Positions 54,654 to 62,945 are shown, counted from the first letter of the stretch. The stretch is DNA of 64,000 nucleotides from Elusimicrobiaceae bacterium (GCA_017468055.1 JAFUJU010000025.1:1-64000); one strand, 5' to 3'. Numbers and translations: made by a program. The notes: a model not told the origin generated them from the sequence alone.

Positions 54654-55556
54654 ATGGATTTTAAACAAGAACTTTCCTCTTACTTCAAAGAGAACTGCCT
54701 TTTGAATGAACCGATGGGCCGCCACACCACTTATTTAACAGGCGGCCCGGCGGAAGCATACGTATATCCGGCTACCAGCGAGGAATGGAGTTTTGTGCTC
54801 AAGTTGGCACGTACGGAAAATGTTCCACTGCGTATCATCGGGTTTGGCTCTAATATTCTGGTAGGTGGTAAAGGCGTTGGCGGTATTGTTTGCTCCACCA
54901 AACATATGAATCATGTTGCTGTCAAAAGCAACCGCGTTACCGCTCAGGCCGGAGTAGCACTGGACAAAGTGTGCGAATTAGCCTCCCGCGCCGGACTAGC
55001 CGGTATGGAAAAATTATCCGGCATTCCCGGCAGTGTAGGTGGTGCGGTATACATGAATGCAGGTGCCTTTGGGCAAGAAACGTTTGACTGTTTGGAATAT
55101 GTGGAAGTCATTGATTACGACGGCCGCCCCGCCACCTTACTCAAAGAAGATCTACCCCATTCCTACCGTCATGTAGAGGGAATAGAAAACTATATTGTAT
55201 TGGGGGCCGGATTTTCTTTGGAAAAGAAAGATTTTGCCTCTTTAGTAGAAACACGCAACGCGGTTTTGCACAAACGCATTGAAAAACAACCTTTAGACTT
55301 TCCGTCCGCCGGAAGCGTGTTTAAACGTCCGGTGGGAGATTATGCCTCCCGCTTAATTGATGAAGCCGGCCTAAGAGGGCTAAGCATCGGCGGTGCAAAA
55401 GTCTCTGAGAAGCATGCCGGATTTATCATTAATTTCAACCACGCTACGCCGGAAGATATTAAAAATCTGATGGATGAAGTGAAACGCCAAGTGAAAGAAA
55501 AAAGCGGTGTTGAACTAGAGCTGGAGCAAATTCTGTGGGGCGAGTTTGGACGTTAA
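54654..55556 (+). CDS. murB: UDP-N-acetylenolpyruvoylglucosamine reductase
   Basis: 300 residues. FAD site LRIIGFGSNILVGGKGVGGIV and LSGIPGSVGGAVYMNAGAFG, catalytic Ser in FPSAGSVFKRP and C-terminal GGAKVSEKHAGFIIN. Type II (short) MurB. Reduces the enolpyruvyl group to give UDP-MurNAc in peptidoglycan synthesis. Confidence 0.95.
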   Translation: MDFKQELSSYFKENCLLNEPMGRHTTYLTGGPAEAYVYPATSEEWSFVLKLARTENVPLRIIGFGSNILVGGKGVGGIVCSTKHMNHVAVKSNRVTAQAGVALDKVCELASRAGLAGMEKLSGIPGSVGGAVYMNAGAFGQETFDCLEYVEVIDYDGRPATLLKEDLPHSYRHVEGIENYIVLGAGFSLEKKDFASLVETRNAVLHKRIEKQPLDFPSAGSVFKRPVGDYASRLIDEAGLRGLSIGGAKVSEKHAGFIINFNHATPEDIKNLMDEVKRQVKEKSGVELELEQILWGEFGR

Positions 55557-55635
55557 TCTCTCTCGTAAAATGAAAAATAATTGACGCGCGCCTCACAAGT
55601 TGCTACAATATATGTACGAAAGAATTTGAGTCGTT

Positions 55636-55711
55636 GGAGTCGTGGTGTAGCCTGGCCTAACACGCTGCCCTGTCAAGGCAGAGACCGCGGGTTCGAATCC
55701 CGTCGACTCCG
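55636..55711 (+). tRNA. tRNA-Asp (GTC)
   Basis: Acceptor GGAGTCG/CGACTCC with G73, anticodon stem CTGCC/GGCAG around CTGTCAA (anticodon GTC), T-arm GCGGGTTCGAATCCCGT. The terminal CCA is not encoded, unlike the tRNA-His here. Confidence 0.96.
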
Positions 55712-55721
55712 TAGAATTTGA

Positions 55722-55745
55722 AACCCTCGCTTACGCGAGGGTTTT
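55722..55745 (+). terminator. Terminator after tRNA-Asp
   Basis: AACCCTCGC with its complement and T4. Confidence 0.8.
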
Positions 55746-55807
55746 ATCTTTCATGCTAATTATTTTTTCAGTTGCCTTATAAGAGTAAACTATAATATTC
55801 TATTTTT

Positions 55808-57100
55808 ATGAAAAAAATTTTAATTTTTTTATTTCTCTTTTTTCCTTTTTTCCTTAACGCCGAAGAATTGACGGTTCGTCACATTTCAGTAAAAACCACA
55901 CGCATAAACCCTAATATTGTAAAAAATAAATTCCCGTTAAAATCAGGAGATGTTTTTTCATGGCAATCCTATGAACAGGCGCAAAATAAACTCCATGATA
56001 TGCGTTTGTTCAAAAAACTAGATTTTTCCGCACATCAAGATAAAAATGAAGTGGATCTTCATATCCAAGCTGAAGACGGATATTATTTCTTTCCTTTAGG
56101 TTTTTTTTCATCGGGAGATAAGGATGTCTTCTTTTTATCCTTATTTGAAGGGAATTTTTTTAAACAAGGCGAAAATCTATTTGCTACAGCCGGTTTTAGT
56201 GATGATGGCTACACCCTTTCAAGCGGATTATCCTTAGAAGATAATTTTCTGAACATCTCTTTTACCAAATTAGATACCGAACTTCGCTTTTACCATGAAT
56301 ATTGGTCTAATACTTATGGAGTGATGAATGTCAGTAATGATGAAAACAAGTTTGGCTCTCCCATCAACCAACTCAATATGCGCGATTACAGCTTACGCAT
56401 ATTGTATGCCCGTCAACTGCAAGATTGGAGCGTTTTTATTGCACCGGAGTTTAAACACAACTCCTATTCGCAACCGTTAGATGCGGGCAACCACAACCAA
56501 ATCTCCGCAGGTTTTGCTTACCGCCATAATATACGTACTTCATCGGGAATGGGGGCATTATTTGGATTCGGACTTTCTGACAAACAAAAAATGTTGGATG
56601 ATTTACCTTCTGCCCGTTATGCCTATGCGGGAGATATATCTTTTGCAAAAGGAGGCTCTTGGAGCGGAGCTGATTATAACATCACTCAACTTTCAGCCAA
56701 CCTTTTATGGCAACGCGAATCAACAAAACGGCACACCTTTTCACTTCAAATTAAAGGGAAAAATGCCTATAATTCTCCCTTCTCCGATCAAATTTTATCC
56801 ACGGATTTACTGGGAAAACAAGGCAAATACCGTCGTCTTATCCGTGGTCAACGCGGAGCAGGCTTTACCGCTTCTTTCATGTATTATTTACGGCGTAACC
56901 AAAACGGCCTTTTGGCCCTTACTCCCTTCTATGAATTGGCTTATATATACACGGACCGCGCTTACCGAGATCACAGTGGCACCGGGGCTACCTTATCTTA
57001 TAAATTCTGGCGTTTTCCATTTCCAATGGGCTTAAATTATACCCACAATTTAAGCGATCACAGCAATGTCATCAGCTTTGTTTTAGGGGGACAATTCTAG
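55808..57100 (+). CDS. Small Omp85-like outer-membrane protein
   Basis: 430 residues. Signal peptide (MKKILIFLFLFFPFFLNA), one POTRA-like domain (about 20-95: VRHISVKTTRINPNIVKNKFPLKSGDVFS and LHDMRLFKKLDF), then a barrel of about 330 residues ending in ISFVLGGQF with a terminal Phe. A LIRGQRG segment may correspond to the lid-loop motif VRGF/Y of BamA. With one POTRA it is much smaller than BamA (about 800 residues). TATAAT lies about 11 bases before the ATG. Confidence 0.75.
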   Translation: MKKILIFLFLFFPFFLNAEELTVRHISVKTTRINPNIVKNKFPLKSGDVFSWQSYEQAQNKLHDMRLFKKLDFSAHQDKNEVDLHIQAEDGYYFFPLGFFSSGDKDVFFLSLFEGNFFKQGENLFATAGFSDDGYTLSSGLSLEDNFLNISFTKLDTELRFYHEYWSNTYGVMNVSNDENKFGSPINQLNMRDYSLRILYARQLQDWSVFIAPEFKHNSYSQPLDAGNHNQISAGFAYRHNIRTSSGMGALFGFGLSDKQKMLDDLPSARYAYAGDISFAKGGSWSGADYNITQLSANLLWQRESTKRHTFSLQIKGKNAYNSPFSDQILSTDLLGKQGKYRRLIRGQRGAGFTASFMYYLRRNQNGLLALTPFYELAYIYTDRAYRDHSGTGATLSYKFWRFPFPMGLNYTHNLSDHSNVISFVLGGQF

Positions 57101-57134
57101 TTTTTCAATCCGAAATATAACCTTTTTTTGGACC

Positions 57135-57162
57135 TTGCGTGAGAAATCTGCGTTTATATAAT
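57135..57162 (+). promoter_or_regulatory. Promoter of the ferritin-like gene
   Basis: TTGCGT, 16-base spacer, TATAAT, then AGGGGG before the ATG at 57210. Confidence 0.65.
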
Positions 57163-57209
57163 AAAAGTACGAAGGCAGATTTGCCACATAGGAAAAAGGG
57201 GGTAGTGTT

Positions 57210-57725
57210 ATGGGTTGGAAAGGAAGAGAACTTGTAGAAAAAGCAGGACTGGATGTTGAGGAAGTTTTGCACTTATTAAACAAGGCCTATTGTGATGAAT
57301 GGCTGGCCTACTATCAATATTGGATCGGAGCCAAAATTGTAGTGGGATTTCCGCGGGAGCATTTACAGGCAGAGCTGATTGAACATGCCAATGAAGAGTT
57401 GGACCACGCCAACCGCTTGGCAGAGCGCATCATTCAATTAGGTGGCACACCGGTCATTGATCCAAAAAGGTGGTTTGAGCTCAGTTCCTGCGGTTATTTG
57501 GTACCCAAAGATCCGGGGGTGGATGCCCTTTTAGACCAAAACATCAAGGGCGAACGCTGCGCAATTTCCGTTTATAAAAAATTATTGGATTTTGTAAAAG
57601 GAAAAGATATGATTACCGGACATTTAATCCGTCACATCTTGGAAGAAGAGATAGAACATGAGCAAGATTTAGAAGATATCCAAAACGATATCGCTCATTT
57701 TAGAGACGGGTGCGGCAAAAAATAA
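57210..57725 (+). CDS. Ferritin-like diiron protein
   Basis: 171 residues in a four-helix pattern with carboxylate/His ligands: CDEWLAYYQYW (Glu), EHANEELDHANRLAERI (ExxH), NIKGERCAISVYKKLL (Glu) and EEEIEHEQDLEDI (ExxH). Fits a bacterioferritin/Dps-like iron store or peroxidase. No heme Met is evident. Not a rubrerythrin, as there is no rubredoxin tail. Likely helps an anaerobe handle iron and oxygen stress. Confidence 0.8.
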   Translation: MGWKGRELVEKAGLDVEEVLHLLNKAYCDEWLAYYQYWIGAKIVVGFPREHLQAELIEHANEELDHANRLAERIIQLGGTPVIDPKRWFELSSCGYLVPKDPGVDALLDQNIKGERCAISVYKKLLDFVKGKDMITGHLIRHILEEEIEHEQDLEDIQNDIAHFRDGCGKK

Positions 57726-57742
57726 GAGATCCGCACGTATCT

Positions 57743-57769
57743 AAAAAGCCCCGCTTAGTCGGGGCTTTT
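57743..57769. terminator. Bidirectional terminator between ferritin-like gene and 405-residue gene
   Basis: AAAAGCCCCG with its complement, T-runs both ways. Confidence 0.85.
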
Positions 57770-57772
57770 AAT

Positions 57773-58990
57773 TTATTCTGCCTCATACACCGGATAAGGC
57801 GCATACGTAATCCCGTTCACTTTAACGGATTTTCCTTGCCGTAAGGCATCCATTTGATCCGCAGGAAGGCGGATAAATTGCTTTTCCGTGCGCTCTTTTC
57901 TTTGAAAAGGCAAAGCATCAAAATACGTTTGCGCTTCTGCAAACTTTTCCGCCCACACAGCCAGCGGTACCGGATCCTTAAACAAGAACGTATCTTGCAC
58001 CATCAGCGTATATTGCCCCTCTTTTTTCAAGCGAAATAAAGCAGCGGCATGATAATTCCAAGGGGCATATTTTTGACCATTTACAGATAAAAAGTGCGTT
58101 CCCGATGATGGCGTTAAAAATTCTTTTTGGACGGGGCGGGCATAAATCCGGTACAAAGCATCCACTTTCCACCCCGCATAATCCTGTTGCGGCCTCAGGC
58201 AAGCCGTTTTGCAAAAAGTATACGCACAAGCATCACATTCTTGACTGGCCGGACGGTAATAATAATCTTTACGAGCGGTACCGCTTTTGCGGTCCATCAT
58301 ATCAAACACATCTATTTGCTCATATGTACAAATAGAAGCCCCATCCATGCAGTTGGCAAAAGATGTTTGCAAGGCCTTTTTCACTTCTTCCGCCTCCTGC
58401 CGGGCAAAGGGAGTGTTTCCTTTTACGTAATGTGCCTTTTTGGAAGAGAAAGAACTGTTTGCCAAAACCCGTAAAAATTCTTCTTCCCGTTGGTCGTTTT
58501 GCTTATTTTGCAAATGATAGACAAGACCTAATTTGTTTTTAAACAAACGGGCCAAATAGTTTTTTACCTTTTCTTTTTCATCAAAATACAAATCTCGGAT
58601 TTCTTTTGTTTCATATCCGCCTTCGATATTTTCCAACGGATCTAAGACTCCGGTAAAATTTAAATCCAATTTTTGCGGCACATAGCCTTGCGCCGCGGAA
58701 AACACATACATATTAAATAAATAACCGGCCAAGGCTTCTGTTTCTTTTTCTTCTTGACTACCCGAAATCCAACCCCACGTAATATCCCACAGTCCGCGTT
58801 CTTGTTTCAGTTCACTGCTCACGGGTACACGCCACATCAGGCGGCTCTGCCAAGAAATTTTGTTATTTGCGGACAAACCTGCCACTTTTTTATTCAGCAG
58901 CACAGCCATTCCTTCCGTTTGGGCAAACAGCCCCACGGATAAACACAGCCCCAATGCCGTCAGGAATATTTTTTTCATTCTATTCTTCAT
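57773..58990 (-). CDS. Secreted protein of unknown function
   Basis: 405 residues that I do not recognise. Signal peptide (MKKIFLTALGLCLSVGLFAQ after four extra residues). Contains a cysteine cluster (ECDACAYTFCKTACLRPQ) at about 255-270, two YAPW/YAPYP repeats (GQKYAPWNY and GITYAPYP) and a C-terminal lysine-rich region. Lies 60 bases past the 59 kb pilin on the same strand, so it may be co-transcribed with it. No good ribosome binding site for the first ATG; the second (MKKIFL) is possible. Confidence 0.6.
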   Translation of the reverse strand: MKNRMKKIFLTALGLCLSVGLFAQTEGMAVLLNKKVAGLSANNKISWQSRLMWRVPVSSELKQERGLWDITWGWISGSQEEKETEALAGYLFNMYVFSAAQGYVPQKLDLNFTGVLDPLENIEGGYETKEIRDLYFDEKEKVKNYLARLFKNKLGLVYHLQNKQNDQREEEFLRVLANSSFSSKKAHYVKGNTPFARQEAEEVKKALQTSFANCMDGASICTYEQIDVFDMMDRKSGTARKDYYYRPASQECDACAYTFCKTACLRPQQDYAGWKVDALYRIYARPVQKEFLTPSSGTHFLSVNGQKYAPWNYHAAALFRLKKEGQYTLMVQDTFLFKDPVPLAVWAEKFAEAQTYFDALPFQRKERTEKQFIRLPADQMDALRQGKSVKVNGITYAPYPVYEAE

Positions 58991-59050
58991 ATATTAAAGA
59001 ATAATAAACCTGTTGCATTCTTTCAAGGGCCAAAAGACCTATTTCTAAAT

Positions 59051-59539
59051 TCACTTAAAGGTATAATCCGTATAACCCGTTCCGGAGGAGTCTAACACAC
59101 CCCCATAGGTAAGACAAAACTTTTTCCCTTCATCGCTAATGGCTCTGCATTTGGGTTGGTAGCTGTCTCTGGGAACATATATAACAATTTGAGCCCCTAT
59201 CTCTGGAAGAAGAACACAGAGAAATTCTTTGGTTCCATTATTAAACCTGCATGAATATTTTTCGTTTCCAATACTATCTTTATTTTCTGATATTTCCCCA
59301 GCAGGCAAAACATCCAACACATCCAACGTGGTGGCATATTCGCCATTAGCCATATAATAACGCTTCTGGGCATCATATAAAGTGCGAGTGGCCAGTTGCA
59401 ACTGTACAAAACGGCTTTTTTGCACACTTTTTGTATATTGCGGCAAAGCCACTGCTGACAAAATACCAATAATCAGTACCACAACCAACAATTCAATCAA
59501 CGTAAAACCGCCAAGATTACGGCCAGAATCCTTTTTCAT
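59051..59539 (-). CDS. Type IV pilin-like protein (long leader)
   Basis: 162 residues. Longer leader (MKKDSGRNLGG), [37 protein letters not shown]-terminal pattern KCRAISDEGKKFCLTYGG, like the short-leader pilins at 3.6, 13.5, 37 and 52 kb, but with the long-leader 5' cassette. AAGGAG-type site before the ATG. Confidence 0.9.
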   Translation of the reverse strand: MKKDSGRNLGGFTLIELLVVVLIIGILSAVALPQYTKSVQKSRFVQLQLATRTLYDAQKRYYMANGEYATTLDVLDVLPAGEISENKDSIGNEKYSCRFNNGTKEFLCVLLPEIGAQIVIYVPRDSYQPKCRAISDEGKKFCLTYGGVLDSSGTGYTDYTFK

Positions 59540-59581
59540 TCCCTTTTCTCCTTTTTTACTTCAATTTTTACTAACGCAAAA

Positions 59582-59608
59582 ATTGTAACAAAAAAAAAAA
59601 CAAGTCAA
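59582..59608 (-). promoter_or_regulatory. Poly-T-spacer pilin promoter, second type
   Basis: Minus strand: TTGACT, TG, eleven T, GT, TACAAT; 15-base spacer. As at 25.5 kb, the next bases form a CAATTTTT/AAAAATTG inverted repeat beginning in the -10, and the 5' region to the ATG is only about 42 bases. Confidence 0.82.
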
Positions 59609-59655
59609 GGCTCAGCACATTTTTCTGACCAAAAGTTCCTCAAAAATTTATTTTC

Positions 59656-60021
59656 CTACGGGCATTTATAGACTAACGCACTGTACTGAATATCATTGAT
59701 GTAAAAATCTTGGTAATAATCTGTTGATTCGTCGGGTTTTCCCATATAAGCACTGCGCAAATATACCACATTTCCTCCCAAACGGGCGGCATTGTTTTGC
59801 AGATGTTCGCGCATTTCTTGGGTTACTTTTTCCATCCAAATGAAATGTCCGGGGGCTCCACCGTCTTGATCTCCCAAAATACCGGCTACAAACTGACAAC
59901 CCTGCGGTTTGACTCCCACAATTTTTACACTTTGTACACCTGCATTATCTGGCTGAGGCAATGTGGGCAGCAAACTACATCCCAACCCCACTAATCCAAG
60001 TATCCCTATTATTTTTCTCAT
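59656..60021 (-). CDS. DUF4156-like putative lipoprotein
   Basis: 121 residues. MRKIIGILGLVGLGC is a possible lipoprotein signal, though the residue at -3 is Gly, not the usual Leu. VKIVGVKPQGCQFVAGILG followed by AARLGGNVVYLRSAY fits DUF4156, small periplasmic lipoproteins of unknown function. AAGGGGGATGGT precedes the chosen ATG. Confidence 0.7.
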   Translation of the reverse strand: MRKIIGILGLVGLGCSLLPTLPQPDNAGVQSVKIVGVKPQGCQFVAGILGDQDGGAPGHFIWMEKVTQEMREHLQNNAARLGGNVVYLRSAYMGKPDESTDYYQDFYINDIQYSALVYKCP

Positions 60022-60143
60022 ACCATCCCCCTTTGAGGAAGTATAAGACTCTCGGAAGCAAAACAAAGACTTTTTTTTACATTAATCCCTTTTTGAAGGC
60101 GGACGGACGGCATGATGCTCTCTTAATTTTCTATAATGTAAAT

Positions 60144-61832
60144 ATGGATAAAGAACAAGGCATCACCGTTGCCAAATCTGCTGGCTTTTGTCCGGGCGTA
60201 AAAGGTGCTATAGATAAAGTGCTGGAGCTGGAAGCTTCCGGCAAAAAACCGATCTATACCCTAGGCCCGCTTATTCACAATAAACAAGTGACCGACATGT
60301 TGGCCGCCAAACAAATTTCTTCCGTAGATAAACCGGACCAAGCACAGGATAAGTCCGGCGTGCTTGTTATTCGTGCCCACGGCATTACCCCCGCTTTCCG
60401 CGCAGAAGTAATGCAAAGCGGCATGGAAGTAGTGGATGCTACTTGCCCGCTGGTCAAACACGCACATGACGTTATTTCAAAATATGCCAAGGAAGGTTAT
60501 TACACCGTCATTGTGGGGGACGGCGGCCATGCGGAGGTCATCGGATTATTGGGATGTACCGAGGGAAAAGGCGTGGTGATCTCCGGCCCGCAAGAAGCCG
60601 AAAAATTACCACATTTTGATAAAGTAAATGTCGTTTCTCAGACTACCCAAAAAGAAAGTGTGTTTTTGGCCACGGCAGAAATTATTAAAAACAAGGCAGA
60701 CATCTGCCAAATATCCAATACTATTTGCCACCCTACAAAGTTGCGCCAAAGCGAAACCATGCAGATGGCCAAAAATGCGGATTTAGTCATTGTAGTGGGC
60801 GGCAAGCACAGTGCCAATACGGCGCGTTTGGCTTTGTTGTGCAGTGAGCTGGCACCGCGGGTACTGCATATTGAGACGGAGGCTGAACTAACCCCCGACC
60901 AAGTATTAAATGCACAAAATATTTTCATCACAGCAGGGGCATCCACTCCAAACTGGGTAATCAACCAAGTGGCCGAATGGGTACGCCAAACCCGTAAAAA
61001 ACGGGGCCGTTCTTTAAGTGGAATTTTGCAGCGTTTTTGGACTAAATTTGTCTCCCATTCCGTTTATACCGCTTTTGCCGCAGCGGCACTGACGTATGTT
61101 TGTATGAAACTGGAAGGATTGCACTTCCAATACAAACCGATTCTTTTTTCTTTCTTCTTTGTTTTTAGCCTAACCACGGTCAACCGCGCTATGGAGGACA
61201 AAACCAGACCGGCAGGTAAACTGCCCGCTATTTTTGGTTATACTGCCGCCGGACTGGGGCTATTGGTAGCGGCCTTAATGGGCGTGAAAACGTTGGTTTT
61301 ATGTGCTTTAATTATTGGGTTAGGTTTGTTGTATCCGTTCCGTCATATATTAAAGTCCAAGTTGCTTTCCCTGCCGGGGACAAAAGATTTCTTAACGGCT
61401 ATCGGCTGGGGCTATGCCTGTGCCTTTTTGCCGGCGTTCTCCAATGATTTGTTGTTAAGAAGATCCTCTTATTTAGCTTTCTTTTATGCTGTTCTTTTGG
61501 TATTTATGCGCTCGGTTACCTTGGGCTTTACTTCCGCCAATAAAGACTTGATGATCGGTAAGGAAAGCTTTTACAAAGCATTCGGCATCGGCAAAACTAA
61601 ACTGGCCGTTATGGGTATGTTGGCCGCTTTAACGGCGGTGCTGGCGGTGTTGCTCACCATTACATGGCGGCCTGCCTTGGTAGCGATGTTGCTCATCGGA
61701 AACTTGTACACCATTTTTGTAGTAATATACTATTATAGTCATTCCGCTTCGCGCGGCATTAAAGAAGAAACTTTAATTGATGCACAGTTTTTTGTGCTTT
61801 GGATTTTGGCGTGGCTTTCACGCTTTATCTAA
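60144..61832 (+). CDS. ispH: IspH fused to a UbiA-like membrane domain
   Basis: 562 residues. Residues 1-282 are complete IspH: cluster cysteines Cys16 (GFCPGVKGA), Cys101 (DATCPLVKHAH) and Cys195 (SNTICHPTKLRQSE), substrate residues in LIHNK and GGHAEVIG. IspH makes IPP and DMAPP in the MEP pathway. Residues about 300-562 form seven to nine membrane helices; NRAMEDKTRPAGKLPAIFGY and LLYPFRHILKSKLL resemble UbiA prenyltransferases, but the Asp-rich motif is incomplete. TATAAT ends six bases before the ATG (leaderless). Confidence 0.88.
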   Translation: MDKEQGITVAKSAGFCPGVKGAIDKVLELEASGKKPIYTLGPLIHNKQVTDMLAAKQISSVDKPDQAQDKSGVLVIRAHGITPAFRAEVMQSGMEVVDATCPLVKHAHDVISKYAKEGYYTVIVGDGGHAEVIGLLGCTEGKGVVISGPQEAEKLPHFDKVNVVSQTTQKESVFLATAEIIKNKADICQISNTICHPTKLRQSETMQMAKNADLVIVVGGKHSANTARLALLCSELAPRVLHIETEAELTPDQVLNAQNIFITAGASTPNWVINQVAEWVRQTRKKRGRSLSGILQRFWTKFVSHSVYTAFAAAALTYVCMKLEGLHFQYKPILFSFFFVFSLTTVNRAMEDKTRPAGKLPAIFGYTAAGLGLLVAALMGVKTLVLCALIIGLGLLYPFRHILKSKLLSLPGTKDFLTAIGWGYACAFLPAFSNDLLLRRSSYLAFFYAVLLVFMRSVTLGFTSANKDLMIGKESFYKAFGIGKTKLAVMGMLAALTAVLAVLLTITWRPALVAMLLIGNLYTIFVVIYYYSHSASRGIKEETLIDAQFFVLWILAWLSRFI

Positions 61833-61844
61833 GGGAGAGAAAAT

Positions 61845-62945
61845 ATGGCCATTCGGAAAATTGGTATTTTAACGGCCGGCGGAGATTGCCCCGGCTTGAA
61901 CGCAGTCGTACGTGCCGTGAGCAAAAACGCTTTACGCCAAGGGGTAGAGGTAATTGGGTTTAAAAATGGATTTGACGGGGTCGTGCGCAATGAATTTATC
62001 AAAATTACCGCTGAAACCGTATCCGGCATTTTAACTTTGGGCGGTACTATTTTAGGTACCAGCAATATTGCGAATCCCTTTAAATACACCTTACCCCCCT
62101 TCGGCACGCCGGAAAATCCGTGTGATTTGTCTGCGGTGGCTTTGCACAATTTCCATGCCAATCAATTAGATGCCTTGATTACTATCGGCGGAGATGGCAC
62201 CTTAACCATGTCTCAAAAATTTGTAGATTTAGGTATGCCGATTGTGGCAGTACCCAAAACTATTGATAACGACCTTTCCGCCACGGACCAAACTTTCGGT
62301 TTTGATTCCGCCTTAAACGTAGCTACAGAAGCCATTGACCGCATTCATACCACGGCCCAAAGTCATCACCGTGTGATGATTATTGAAACCATGGGCCGCT
62401 ATGCCGGTTGGATTGCTTTACGTTCTGCCATTGCCGGCGGCGGGGACATCGTGTTAATTCCGGAAATTCCGTACAATGATGATGTGATCGTAGAGTATTT
62501 ATCCAAACGCAGAAGCCAAGGAAAAAATTTCAGCATCGTCGTAGCAGCAGAAGGAGCCAAAAACGAACAAGGCGAACAAGCCATCACCCGTACCGTGGCA
62601 GCCAGCACGGACCCAATCCGCTTGGGCGGCATTGCTTATAAACTCAGCGACATGATTGAAAAACGCGCCAACATTGAGTCCCGCGCCTGTGTGCTGGGCC
62701 ACATGCAACGTGGCGGCACACCGACGGCCTTTGACCGTTGGCTTTCCACCCTCTACGGGGCCAAGGCATTTGACATGGTCATGGAAGGAAAATTCGGCTA
62801 TATGGCTGCTTTCCGCAATTTTGGTATTACGGAAGTAAAAATTGCCGATGCGATCAGCAAACTTAAATTAGTAGATCCCACCGGAGAAGAGGTCCGTTCC
62901 GCCTTGGAAGTAGGCATGAGTTTCGGTTCGGCCCAAATCGGCTAA
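61845..62945 (+). CDS. pfkA: 6-phosphofructokinase
   Basis: 366 residues. GILTAGGDCPGLNAVVRAV, GGDGT at residues 115-119, PKTIDNDLSATDQTFGFD, MGRYAGWIAL and HMQRGGTPTAFDR. The Gly after GGD (where PPi-dependent enzymes have Asp) suggests ATP as donor, whereas Lys138 in PKTIDND is the residue seen in PPi and mixed types. Phosphorylates fructose-6-phosphate in glycolysis. AAGGGAGAG site; 12 bases after ispH. Confidence 0.92.
   Translation: MAIRKIGILTAGGDCPGLNAVVRAVSKNALRQGVEVIGFKNGFDGVVRNEFIKITAETVSGILTLGGTILGTSNIANPFKYTLPPFGTPENPCDLSAVALHNFHANQLDALITIGGDGTLTMSQKFVDLGMPIVAVPKTIDNDLSATDQTFGFDSALNVATEAIDRIHTTAQSHHRVMIIETMGRYAGWIALRSAIAGGGDIVLIPEIPYNDDVIVEYLSKRRSQGKNFSIVVAAEGAKNEQGEQAITRTVAASTDPIRLGGIAYKLSDMIEKRANIESRACVLGHMQRGGTPTAFDRWLSTLYGAKAFDMVMEGKFGYMAAFRNFGITEVKIADAISKLKLVDPTGEEVRSALEVGMSFGSAQIG

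Noticed and set aside
146-59608. T/A homopolymers as possible sequencing or assembly artefacts
   Set aside because: The runs occur at seven separate loci in the same position between matching promoter boxes, so the tracts are real, though exact lengths could be off by one.
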